Shown piece by piece: positions 21,807-35,600 of a DNA stretch of 64,000 nt. Every line of letters begins with the position of its first letter. Within the stretch, counting starts at the first letter, position 1. Source of the DNA: Monodelphis domestica (lineage: Eukaryota > Chordata > Mammalia > Didelphimorphia > Didelphidae); the NCBI RefSeq assembly GCF_027887165.1, contig NC_077233.1:231345372-231409371 (forward strand), read 5' to 3'. The position numbers and the translations under genes are program-made. Under the pieces are notes generated by a model. The model ran no database searches. It had not been told where the DNA came from and saw only the letters and a list, made by a program, of their open reading frames with translations.

Positions 21807-24800
21807 TGTGTATTCAAAGGGGACATTTATGGCCAATCCCTTTGTAGCAAATATAGTCAACGTATAACTCAAAATTAATATAGATTCATGGAATCCTAGT
21901 TCTAGAACAGGAAGCAACCTCAGAGGACATCTAATCCAAAGTATCATTTTACAGATGAGAAGGAAGATTAAATTATTTGCCCAGTGATTCACGGGTATTG
22001 AATGTCAGAGGCAGGATTTAAAATCAAAACCTTTGACTCTAGGTTCAATGACATTTCACCTATATCTGTGCTGGTGAACATATGGCACATGTGCCAGAAG
22101 GGGCTGCTCCTCTTCCCCTCTTCACCACACCTGAGGACATTTTTCACTTCACCCACCCCTCTGTTCAGCAGCCCAATGGCAGTGCTTCCTCCTCTTTCTG
22201 GCTAGAGTAAGAAGGTGACTCACATGCAACATAAGGATGCAATTTGGGGACTTGGTCTTTAAAAGGTTCGCCATTAATACTCTATATCATAGTACTCCAT
22301 AAGCAGAAATTTTGTTCTAAAAGAGACCTTGAATGTCATAGAACCACAGAGTTTTAGGAAGGGACTAAAAGGGACCTTAGAGATCATCTCATATAGTCCC
22401 TTCAATTTAAAAATTAAGTCAAGCCAACAAACATTTACTGAATATTTTCTTTGTGCCAGTCACTTTGCTAAGTAACCACTATGGAGTCAAAGGAATTAAA
22501 ACAACCAAACAAAAACCAGTCCCTTCTCTTGGAAAGCTCAGAGTCTAATGAGGGAGAAATAATGAAGAAATCGAGATTCAGAGAAGTTAAATGACTCATC
22601 CAAGGTATCCAGCTAGTTAATGGTAGATCTAAAACAAGAACCCAAGTTTCTTCTTTCTATAGGTCTCGAGTTCTTTCTATTCAGTAAGAAGCTTTGCAAG
22701 GATATTTCCTCTTTAGTGCATACACATTCCCTCTTTGGAGTGCAGGGAAGAAGATAAACCAGTAAACCAACCAGGCACATGAGATATCCTACCCATCAAG
22801 GCTCATGTGGATTTCTGTGTCTATAGCTTGAGACAAAGGAGGAACTCCACATTAAGATTTTTCAGTGCAAAGTTATCCATGGGTATAGGCAAAAAAGAAA
22901 TTTAGTCACATATATAATGCAATGCTTTCTTTAAAATTCCATCTAAATCTAAAATAATCCTACCTAAAATCCTATCTTCTATTGGAAGCCTTACCCAATA
23001 TCTTAAAAATAAAATAACCCTTATCTTCTATTTTAGAATCAATACTAAGTATCAGTAACAAGACAGAAGAGCAGTAAGGAATTGGCAACTGGAATCAAGA
23101 AACTTGCCCAGGGTTACATAGCTAGTTATGTCTGAGGTCAGATTTGAACCCAGGACCTTCCATCTCCAAGTTTGACTCTATCCCCTAAGCTCCTTCTCTC
23201 CCCCACAAATTTCTCTTAATTCTAGGGCCTTCTCTCTGTTAGTTATTTTCTATTTATTTGATAGATTGAATATGTTTTGTCTTCCTCGTTAGATTGTAGG
23301 CTCTCTGAGGGCAAAGTCTTTCCTTTTCTATCCCCAAAGCTTAGCCTGGTGGCTGGAGGTACTTAATAAATGTTAATTGATTAATTGATGGATGTTATCT
23401 TATTCCCATTCAGTCACAGCCTCCTAGCTATATTTATACCTGATAAGCCCCTAGCAGAGTCCAACATAACATAGAACAGCTTGCAGGTATAACATGGTGT
23501 TACCTGGTTGACTGATTTGAGTTTGCCTGGAATCCTGGTGATTTAGAGAGATCTCAGTCACTCCATCACCATCAAGATTAGTTATTTATAAGGATTTAAT
23601 GTATATTAAGTCCTCATAAAATTTTAAATCTTTAGATTTCCATCCAATGGAAAGATCCCTACCCTAGAAAACAACATCTGAGTTCAAATCTTTTATTGTA
23701 TGGAAGAGAGTTAAAACTTATCGTGGGTCAAAAAATCAGAACCAGGATCAATGCATGAAAGTTACAAGAGTCAGATGTCAGCATGGACAATTGGAGGACC
23801 AAAAATGGAGCAGATTGCCTAGTAAAAGAATGATTTCTCTGTGTCTGGAGGGGACTTATGTCCCAGGCAGGGCAACAGACATTTATTAAGCCCCTCCTAT
23901 TTGCCAGGCATTGTGCTAAGCACTGGGGCTATACATAATAACAATCCTTGCCCTCTAGCAGCTTACATACTAATAAGGAAATGGAGCTATAAAAGGGAGA
24001 GGGCGGTAGTGTACCTGCATAGGCAAAGGTAAAGAAGTCCAGAAAGTTACAATCAAATCTGGCAGGTAAATGAAGTCTGGTCAACCTTAGCTTATCTCCA
24101 AAAGAAAGAACCTCAGAAGGAACTTCCCAAAAGGAGAAAAAGGAGTCAGCATGGTGGAGGGATGTTCCAGGATGAGAACGCCCCAGGTGCCGTGTGAAGT
24201 TCCAGGTCTGGACTAGAGTAGGAGATCGTAAAGACTCAGCTAAAACCCAACCTTTGACAGAAAGCCTTTTCCAGTCCCTCTGAATTCTGTCTTCCCTCTG
24301 TTGATTATTTCCTATTTATCTTGTATATTATTTGCTTTGTATGTTGCCTCCTCTGTTAGACTGGAGTTCCTACCTTTTACCTTGCTTTGTATTCCCCAGT
24401 GCTGAGTCCCATGCCTGGCACAGAGTAGATGCTAAATACAGGTTTATTGCTTTTGATTGACCTCTAAAGTTTCAGTCCGACTCAGATTCTAGGATTCTAC
24501 CATTTTCTACCTCTTTATCTCTTTCAGATATTGCCAACCTGAAACCTGATCTATATTGTGAGGCCACTTACATCAAGGTGTCTTTGAATAAGTGCCTGCT
24601 GAAAAACCTGGGGTTTGAGGAGATATACACATATTTGAAAGATAGTTCATGTTCTGGTTTTGAAGAGAAGGACAACCAGAGTTGGGTGTCTGTGGTAACT
24701 CCAGCTCGGGATGGGCCATGTGGAACCAGGCTAATGGTAGGTTCTGGTAGAATTCTGCCTCCCTAGGACAAGACTTGAGGTTCTCCAGTTTGGGAATAGG

Positions 24801-27800
24801 ATGGGGCAAAGCAAGTGTGGGAACCAGGTATCTAGGTAATGATTCAGAGAGATGGTTGGTAGTCCAACTGGAAAAAGGTGATGGCTTTCACAAGTAATTT
24901 TAATGACCTGAGGTTTCCATATATGTTTAGCCTTAAATCTGCACCCTATTTCCTTTGCCCCCCCTTGGCAAAATCACTATACTGTCTCATATATGTCTCA
25001 AGACTTCTCTTAATGACTTATTTTACCTTTTGAGTTTCATTCTAGACCACTTAAAATTATTTTGGGGTTGAACCCTAACCCTAACCCTAACCACAACATA
25101 GAGTTGGGAAGAATGATAATCCATGTTCGACTTCAAGATGACTCCATGAGAAGTTACTGGAGGCAGCGGGCTAGATCAGGTCATCTCTATAACACTCTAA
25201 ACAATACACTTTAGGGCACAATACTGCATAGTTTGGCTCCAGGTTTGGCCTAACAAAATAATACTGGCTAAAAGAACTGGGTTAAGTACTTTACAATTAT
25301 TATCTCAGTTGATCCTCACAACAACCCTAGGAGATAGGTAGTATTATTATCTTCATTTTACAAATAAGAAAACTGAGGCAAACAGAAGATAAGTTATTTG
25401 CCCAGGGACATGCAGTTAGTGAACATTGAAGGTGAGATTTGAACTCAGATTTTCCCAAGTCTCTATCCATTTGCACCACTCAGCTATGTACAAGTAATGT
25501 GAGTAGAGAAAACAGAAAGTATAGTTACTTCGACTCATGGTATGATTTGAGAGGACCCTAGAATGGCAAATTGCAAGAAAATATCTTTGTCTTTACTCAC
25601 CTGGTATCTGAAATGACACCATTAATGTTTTATTTAAGATAAAAAGAATTATCTTAAAGGCTTTTCCATCTTCCTATCTTAAAATGGAAATACTCCTGGG
25701 AAAAGTTATAAATTTAGCTGTTCTCATTTCATATCTGAATCTAATATCTAAGAGGGGACAGAAGCCCTGGAAGAAGGGAAGGGAACCATGGCATGGTAGA
25801 AAAAGCTCTGAATCTGGAGTCAAGGACCCCCATTTCAAACCCAGGCTCTTCTTACTTATTAGATGAGAGACCTTGGACAAATCATCATGGCCCTTGGCCT
25901 CTGTTTCATCTGCAAAATAAGGGAAACTCTTTTAACTCTCACTCCTATGATCTTATGATACAAGGCAGGAACCCTAGAGGTCAGGGGTCCAGGGGTACAG
26001 AAAAGGGTAGAGAGAAAGCATCCAAGATGAGCTCCACTGACTTCAATGCCCCTAGGGCTGACCTGCGGAGTGACTGGTCTAGTGGCCTTTTCTCTCTCCT
26101 CCTTCCTCTAGAAAAACCAAACCCATGCCATCTATAGTAACACCCTCTACTTGTCTGACAAAATCATCATCCGGGATACCAAAATCAACGTCAATTTCCA
26201 GTGTGCCTACCCTCTGGACATGGAAGTCAGCCTCCAAACGGCAACCCAACCCATTATCAGGTATAATAGCTTGCATTTGTAGTGTGCTGTAAGGTTTGCA
26301 AAGCCTTTTACATGTTATTTTATCTGATCTTTGTACAGCCCTGTGAGGTAGGTGCTCTCATTATCTCCATTTTACAGGTGGAGAAACTAAAGCACAACTG
26401 ACTTGTCCAGGGTCTCACAGCTACTAATTGTTTTAGGGGAGGATTTGAAGGCAGGTCTTTCTGACTTCCAAGGCTAACGTTGTATCTACCAGTTCAGGAC
26501 AATGGTGTAGCTCTTTGATGGAGAATCCTGTCTTCCTACAAGTTCTGAGCATATTCAGTCATCGATGTGAGAGGAACACCTTAAAGTCCATTTATGGATA
26601 TTATACTCAAATCTCTGAATCTCTGAAAGGGATTTCAGAGTCCATTTTAGGATGATCTCTTTGTGTTTTCTGGTGAGAAAACAAGGCCTAAGGAAGGTGA
26701 ATGAATTGGTCAAGAGTTACTATCAGAGGTGTTATTCAAGACCAAATCTTGATTAAGAAGTTTGGGGTTTTGGGGGGAAAATTTTTATTTAATTAATTTA
26801 GAATATTTTTCTATGGTTACAAGATTCATGTTCTTTCCCTATCCCCACAAACCCCCTTCCCATAGCCAACGCACAATTCCACTGGGTTTTATATGTGTCA
26901 TTGATCAAGACCTATTTCCATATTATTGATATTTTGCATTAGGGTGATTGTTTAGAGTCTACATCCCCAATCATATCCCCATCAACCCATGTGATCAAGC
27001 AGTTGTTTTTCTTCTGTGTTTCTGCTCCCACAGTTAGAAGTTTGGTTTTTAGAGCCGGAAGGGACATTAAAGGTTTTCTAGTCCAATCTCTTCATTTTAT
27101 AGAAAAGGAAATTAGAGTCTAGTGATTTGTTTGGGAAAATACCACAAGAGAAATAGCAGGACCAAGGATTTGAACTTGGGAATTTTGATTCCAAACCCAG
27201 TGCTCTTTCTATCCCACCATGTTAACCTTCAGCTATGATATGACCTTTAACAGCATATACTTTCTCCTGCTACAGTTCCCTCAATATCAGTGTCGGTGGC
27301 ACAGGGATATTTACAGTGAGGATGGCTCTGTTCAGTAGCCCAACCTACACACTTCCCTATGAAGGCTCTTCTGTAGCCCTCTCCACTGAAGCCATACTTT
27401 ACGTGGGCACCATATTAGAAAGAGGAGATTCGACTCAGTTTGTCCTGTTGATGAAGAATTGCTATGCCACCCCCAGCAGCAACGCCACCGACCCTTTGAA
27501 ATACTTCATCATAAGAGACAGGTAGTCCGCCATTTTGGGGGAGGTATATAGTTTGGGGCCCCGGGTGGGAGGCAGAATTAGAGGAAAGGGAGGAAGGAGC
27601 ATAGACTATCACCAAGTATTATTATAGAGTCAGGAGATGGTCAAGGAAAAAAATGGAAAGGAGGTGATGTCCTCCTACCCTGAATGACTTCTGATCCCAG
27701 AGGAAACCAGGGAGTATTCCTAAGTGGACACAGATACCACAGTGTCAACATACTCATTTTCCATTAGAAATTTAAAGATCTTCCTCCCTTTACTCCTTCC

Positions 27801-28834
27801 CTGATGACTACTTCTTGGTACTTCCCTCTTCCAACTAAGACCACTCTAAACCTTAAAAATGCCCAATATTCTATTGCCCACTGAAATTCCATTTTAGTTC
27901 TCAATACTCAGACCTCCTGGGAAGGACAACCATTGTGAACATATATTTTACAGCTGTCCACACATTCAGGACCCAACTATTCAGGTGGAGGAGAATGGGA
28001 TGTCCTCCCAAGGTCGATTTTCAGTCCAGATGTTCAGGTTTGCTGGGAACCATGACCTAGTCTACCTGCACTGTGAAGTTTCTCTCTGTGACAGCAGGAA
28101 TGAGAAGTGCAAGCCAGTAAGTTGTTCCTCCTCTTCCCATCTTCCTCCTAGCCCAACCCTTCCACCTTAGCCAAAAGCAGATTCACATTTCCCCATGAAT
28201 CTTTGGGCCAAAAAGAAATCATGATGGCAATGGAGAAGACAAATAAAAAAAATAGCACTCCTCTCTCTATGCCCTTTCTCAGGAGAGTTCATGGATTTGG
28301 GCTTTAGACAGAGGAGCTTTGAGTATCTTTGCTTTTATTCTCTTAATCTAAAAGGGATTTTTAGCACTTCTTTGTTTATGTTTTAGGAACCTTTCAACAG
28401 TCTGGTAAAACCTATTAACTCCTCAGAATAATATTTCTAAATGCAAAAAATAAAATACATAGGATTTCAAAGAAAACCCATTATGTTGAAATACTATTAT
28501 CAAAATGTTAATAAAAACAAAAATAAAAGCAAAGCTCAGAGATACTATTACCAAGTAGTGTTATGGAGTCAGGAGATAAGAAACCAGTTACCAGGTTAAG
28601 AACCACAATCTAAGAGTATAAAGAGCAAGAGAGGACTGGTATCCCAGGGGAGAAGAACAGGGTTATTAAGAAATATATTGTGGCCTAGATATGGAAAGTC
28701 CTGGGTTCAATTCTGGCCTCAGACACTTCCTAGTTGTGTGACCCTGGGCAAGTCATTCAACCCCAATTGCTTAGCCCTTACCTTCCTTGGAACCCATGCT
28801 TAGTATCAATTCCAAGACAGAAGGTAAGTATTAA

Positions 28835-28895
<61 letters not shown>

Positions 28896-31800
28896 CACAT
28901 AGTAGAATTGGTAGGAATTTGTGCAAGATCTGACCTTATATGAAACATTGCCTCAGTTTTTAATTTGTCATTAAATAGTGACCATCAATAATAGCAATAC
29001 TCAAGAAGACACAATAAAACACAAAATCACTCAAAACTATGAAGCCCTATTTTAGTTTACTCAAAAGAAATAAAATTCAATATAAAAGAAATATATTATA
29101 ATTATAATTGTTATTTAATATATTATTTAATATATGAAGAAATAAAATTATATAAAATTTAATGAAATAATGTGGCAGAGGTAGCTGAAAGTAACTCGAA
29201 ATAGCCCTGAAACAATATGCAGTCAGAAAGAGAGAGCTGAGAGAGGGGCTGTTCTGTTTTAAGCATCCACTGAGTTATTAGCTCTTCTAGCCCTACAGCC
29301 AATTTGGGTGGTGGGGTGGTGGCTTTCTGTCATCTCAAACTGGCACGTGGCAAGAAGCAAATTGCAAGGCACCCAAGTGTTCCTCTGGAAACAGGAAATG
29401 GCAAATTGGAACTTGCCCCAAGGGATGACTTCTCTTTACATCAAAACAATCTCTACTACAAAAGTTTCTTATTTGGGGATTTCACTGATCTATTATTTTA
29501 TCAGTGTGAGTATTCTCTCCACTGATACAGACTGTAATACTCCTACAATTTAGTAGTCAGTCTTTGAGAATTTCTGGGGCCAAAAATTTACTACCCTCCA
29601 AACAAGCTGGTGATAAGCCTGACCCTTGGACTTCAGGCATATAGTCTATCAACAAATTCATAGTTGAAACCTTTCTAGCTTGCCAAGACCCAGCAGAGCT
29701 TGTGCCCCCCTGGTCCAGACGTCAACAAGATAATACCAATAATTTGTCAGATGAATGGATGATGGGGCATTCCATCTGCTTCATTGCTATATCCATAGCA
29801 TCAAAAGAAAGTGAGGAAGACTCTCAGCACATTGGGTGGTGCTCCTATGGTGAACCTAGGGGAGGACAGACATGAGTAGCACAGGATGAGCTGGTAAGAA
29901 TTGGTTGTGATTTGCATTGTTCCATTTAATATTCCTATCAGCAAGATTACATAAGATTTGAACATTTGAGCAACATTATTACTGTTCCTGTAATCTAATT
30001 CTAATCTTTACTTCTGTTCTTTTGTATTTCTTTGCTTTTATTTTTGTATGGTCCAGATATGTGTGATTTAATCCTGCCTTCTATTCATCATATGTCTTCC
30101 CATATTTCTTTGCCTTTGCATCTTTGAAATAGTAAGAAGTGGCTTTTTCTGAGCTCCTCAGCCCCATGATAGGAGATAATTGTCAAGGATGGTGGATTAT
30201 TCTACATAGAACTGTGTGGGTGAACCGAGGGCATGCGAGCAGAAGGAGGCTGCTCCCTTTCCCCTCTCCACACGTGCTTGAGGACATTTCTCACATCTTC
30301 CACCCCTCTACCAGCAGCCCAATGGGAGCACTTCCTCCCTCCCCCATCTGGGGTAAGGTAGGGGACTCACATGTGGCGAGAGGGTTGCAGTTTGGGCACC
30401 AGGTCTCTAAAAGGTTCACCATCAATGACAGAACAATCCAGTTATGGGATCTCACCCGATAAGAATTTTCTTCTGTCATTTGCTCTTCAATACAGACCTG
30501 CTCAGGAACCAGACATCGTAGTGGAGATGCCATCAACCCAGATCAGGTTCTGAACTTGGGACCCATCACTCGAAGAGGTAACTGACCTATACATTCATCA
30601 CCTCCTTGGCAGGGGAAAAATGCAATGAGAATATAAGTATCAGAACCCAGGGACAAATATGATATTTTTCTGTTCATGATTAAAAGGCTCTGGATTTCTG
30701 AATGCTGGTCTGTCAGAAGCCACAACTTTTTTCTCTTATAGGAATACTGCATTAATACTGATTCTCATCTCTAACATTCATACTAGATATTGTTGCCCAG
30801 GTTAAGAAAAAAAAAAACAAGAGAAGAGTCAAGACACAACTTTCCTCAAAGTTATAGGCAAGAAGCTCTACCTCATTGTGCTCAGTGGGGACTGTGATGG
30901 TAGAAGAAGCAGAGTGGTCTGGTGAGCACTAGAATCTGTCCAGCTCTAGCACCAGGAAGTGGAAACTCTAGACCCAAGGTTGCCATGCATGCTCTAGGTG
31001 TAACAAGTAATTTTTGATGCTTAGAACAGGTGGGCATTTGAAACCATCTTATGATCCAGTCCATTATTGAATAAGTGAGCAAGTTCAAAAAATATTCTCT
31101 GGTCCCTTTGTGTCTCATTGCCTTAGTTGTTCATTCAAATGACCAGTTCTATTACCCAAAGCACCTTTTGGGCACTTAGGGGAAAGCTTTCTCAGAGATA
31201 GGCTCTAGGGAAAGAGAAGGTTTGTTAAAGAGAAGTAGAAAACATGGTTCCTCCCTACTATTAAGTATGTTATTGTCTCTTTGAGGAAGATAACAATAAG
31301 GAAGATAAAACAATTTGAGAATCATTTTTGTTGTTATTTAGTTTTGTTGTTCAGTTTTGTCTGACTCTTCATGCCCCCCCTTGGGGATTTCTCGGCAAAG
31401 ATAATGGAATTGTTTACTAAGTTTTCCTCCAGTTCGTTTTACAGATGAGGAAACTGAGGCAAACAGGATAAAGTGAGTTGCCTAGGGTCTAGCTAGGAAG
31501 GCCAAATTCTAACTCATGAAGATGAGTCTTCCTGACTTCAAGCCCAGCACTCTAGCCACTAGCTGTCCTAGAAAATAATATAAGGTACAAGATTAAATGA
31601 TAAATTGTATACTTTAGGCATTAAGTTCAGAGAAGGGAAAGATTGATGTGGAGTAGAATGTTCAGGTTGGGCTTCCTGGGGGAGGGTGCTCCAGTCATAT
31701 GAACATAGAACTAAGGCCAGAAGAAAATTTAAGGAACGTTTAGTTAAGACCCTTTATTTTACAATTGAGGAAACTGAGGCCCAAAGAGTTGAAGTGACTT

Positions 31801-32593
31801 ACTGAAATATCACATAGTTAATAGGATTCAGAGGTGGGATTTGACTCTAGGGTGGCTGAAGGATAGGTGATACACACGATAGTGAGGATAGATGTCACTT
31901 CTAGAGTGATTTATGGCCACAAAGTTTTTACATTCATTATCTCATTTGTGCTTCATAAGACCCCCATTTGGTAAATAGTGCCACCTTATAATCTCCACTT
32001 TGATGATAAGGAAACTAAGCTATAAAAGAAGCAAATTTGAAAGCTGCAATCAGTACAATGATCATTCTTGATTCCAGACGACAGATGATGATCTATTACA
32101 AAAAGGTGATGGATTAAAGGTCCAGAATGATACCCACATATACATTTAATAAATGTGTATTCTATATCTACATACTAGATATATCTTAGAAAACATGTAT
32201 GTGGATACATGTTACACATGTACATATATGTAGGTATATATCATATGTGTTTTCTTTGCGCATGTCTATGTAAAACATTAGCAAGGTTGCCCAGTGGATA
32301 GAGTGCTGGACCTGGAGTCAGGAAGACTCCTTTTCCTGAGTTCAAATCTGGCCTTTGACATTTACTAGCTGTGTAACCTGGGCAATTTACCCTGTTTGCC
32401 TAATTGTCAAATGACTTGGAGTAGGAAAGAGCAAAATATTCCAGTTTTTGCCAGGAAAATCCCAAACGGGGTTACAAGGCATTGGATGTGACTGAAATGG
32501 ATGAACAACAACCACAACAAATATAGAAAACATTCATAGAATGAGATGTATGTATTCTATATAACTATGTATGGATGGATATGATATAAATTG

Positions 32594-32631
<38 letters not shown>

Positions 32632-35600
32632 TCTTTCCATGTACATAGGTATATGAGTCATTCAAATGAGATATGTCTATATTATATATCTATGTATACC
32701 TCTATCCCACCTATATAGCTACACATTTTACATGTATGTATAGATGAGGCATATATAAGAATTAGATCCATGTATATATAGTATGCCTTTCTGTGTATGC
32801 CCATATATTAACTCTAAATATATATCTGTAACCATAGATATAACATATCTCTATATATAGAGGCAGCTAGGGGGCACAGTGCATGGATCACTGGATCTAG
32901 AATCAGGAAGACTCATCTTTGTGAGTTCAAATCTGGTCTCAGATGCTTCCCAGTTGTGAGATTCTAGGCAAGTCACTTAACCCCTGTTTGCTTCAGTTTC
33001 TTCATTGGTAAAATGGGCTAGAAAGGAAAATGGCAAGCTACTGCAGTATTTTTGCCAAGAAAACCCCAAACGAGATCATGAAGAATGGGTCATGATTGTT
33101 ACAACTAAACAACAAAAATGTATCTTTGAATAAATCTGCAGACATATTTTTATACAACTATTTGGGGAATTTATTTAGCTTGACAATGGAGAGTTGTCAT
33201 ATGAAATCTTTTTAATTTCTTTCTCCAATGGAAAGGGGAGGTGGGATGGAGAGAAAATAAATAGATTTCTATTCATCTTTTTTAAAATAGAGAGCTGAAA
33301 GGGTACTAAAGATGTTAAACATTGCACAGACTCTCAGAGGAGGTCACTGTATTATTCATTTTACTCAAATGTTTTACTTTTACAAGATACCTCTCATGAA
33401 GGGAGAGTGATCTATAAATGCTTGCTCCGTAAAGACAAAATACATCAGTAAAACGTGAGGAAAAAATTCAGCTAGAGGGAGACCTAAGGAATGACTCTCT
33501 CACTCTACAAAGCAGTAAGTAGAAGTCCATAGAGAGTTGTCCAAAGTCATGAAGATGAGTTACAACTGAGGCAGAGATCCAGGTTGCCCAATTAATACAC
33601 AATACTACCTGTCAGGACTTGGATAAATGGAGAAGAAGGGAGAAAGCAATTCAGGAAGGAGGTAAAAATAGGGATTACATCCATCTGAGATATATCCTGA
33701 ATCAGTTGAAGCTTTCAAGGGACTGGAGAAATGTAAACCTGAAAGCATCACAAAGACAGAGATTCTTCTTGGAATTCACCTCACTTCATCTCTTCTTGCA
33801 TCTCTTGTGATTGTCAAGAACCATTAGGATCCCTCTTATAAAACCCTTTATCTGTTGGAAGGCTGAAAGATGGGATTCAAGACACTCCTTAGCCTTGCCT
33901 CCTCCAGGGCAACTCAAGAGACTAATGCATCTCTTTCTATCCACAGATGCTCAGACTGGAGTACTGAGTGGCATCTCTAGCCATGCAGGTATGTAGTTTT
34001 CTCTCTGCTAATCTAGGTCATGGAAGCCAACTACTTGCCAACTCTTTCCAACTCAGTTCCCAATATGTTGGACTAGAGTCTTCCTTTCTAGCTCCAAATC
34101 TATTTTCTTACAATTCATGTGATTCTACCTGTTACCTTAGCCAATTGGAATCAAATCAAAGCCCCTCAGGGCATATTAAAAGGCAGACCAAATGAGAAAT
34201 GAGTCTTTGCACAATGGTTGCCTGTGTCTGATTCTCTGAAAGAGTGACTATAGCAATAGGAGCCATGGCTTACATAGGGAAAGAGACCAAACTTCATTTA
34301 TAATGTCCAATAATAATAGCAAAGAGGCATAGAGGATAAATGATCAGCCTTAGAGTCAGGACACCTTGGGTCCAAGTCCCCCATCCTGGCATATACTGGC
34401 TGTGTGGCTCTGGGTCCATAAGTGAATCTCTCAATGATCAAAGAAATTCTTTAAGATGAAAAGTTGCAGGGAGCCTATCTTCATCCTCCAGCACACTACA
34501 ACAGGATTAAGAATTGATAGAGTGACTACTATGTGCCAAATATTGTGCTAAATGTTTTTTATTTACAAATATTTTCTTAGATCTTTACAAGGACACTGTG
34601 ATGTAGATGTTGTTATTATCCTCATTTTACAGTTGAGGAAACTAATGAAATGAAAGGTTTAGAGAAACAAATAATGACTTGCTTTTATGGAGCACTATCC
34701 TAAAGCAGCTGGCACATAGTACATTATTTCATTCATCACCTTGGTGAATGGTGAGAGCCAGTATTATCTCTATTTTACCCATAAGGAAATTGGAGTTTGG
34801 AGAGGTTAATCAATTTGTCTAAGGTCACATAGCAAGAGGCAGAGCTGGGACTTAATCTCTTTCCTTCTGATTACAAAGCCAGTGCTTCTTCCGCCTTACA
34901 GAGCCTCCACATTACAGATTTGATAGGATGTCACTCCCTTTAAGCTAAGCATGATGTTCCTCAATTCTTCCTTTACTCTGCCTTTGAAAGCCAGAAATTA
35001 ATTGGTAGCCTTCACAGGTCCATGATTTATACAGTAGGGCCATGACCCCATGATGCCGAAAAATCGTGTTGAAAATGGGGCAAGCCCAGATGATCATCCA
35101 ACTTTTTTGCTGAAGCCCAACATCAATTTGGAAGCCAGGCTAAAATGGCAGTGGAGCCAGTCAGGCATTAGGTACTATCATGGCCACATCCTATAATATT
35201 TACTCCTGTGAGCATTTATTTTTCATATACTTTATTATTTTTATATCAGGGTCCTGGATTATAAAAGCCCCAAATCAGTTCTTGAACATTAGGCAGAATT
35301 TCTGAGCCAGGTCTCAGACCTGCTGTTATTCGATCTATAGATTTTTGCTTTCTCTTTGTCCTAAGGAATGTTTACAAATTCTGGTTAACAGGAATGTTCT
35401 GCAGTGATACTTTCCCACAGTGCATGACTGGTCCATCTATGGGGATGGGGAGAGGTGGATAGGTTGATGGACTATTCCTTAATTAGATATCACCAATTAA
35501 AGATGTCGCTGGATGGTCAGGAGAAGGGCTGAGTAATAAGCTCCTAAAAATCCATTTGTTGGATTATGAGATCCAGCTCAGTTTGTCCCAGGTCCCAAGA

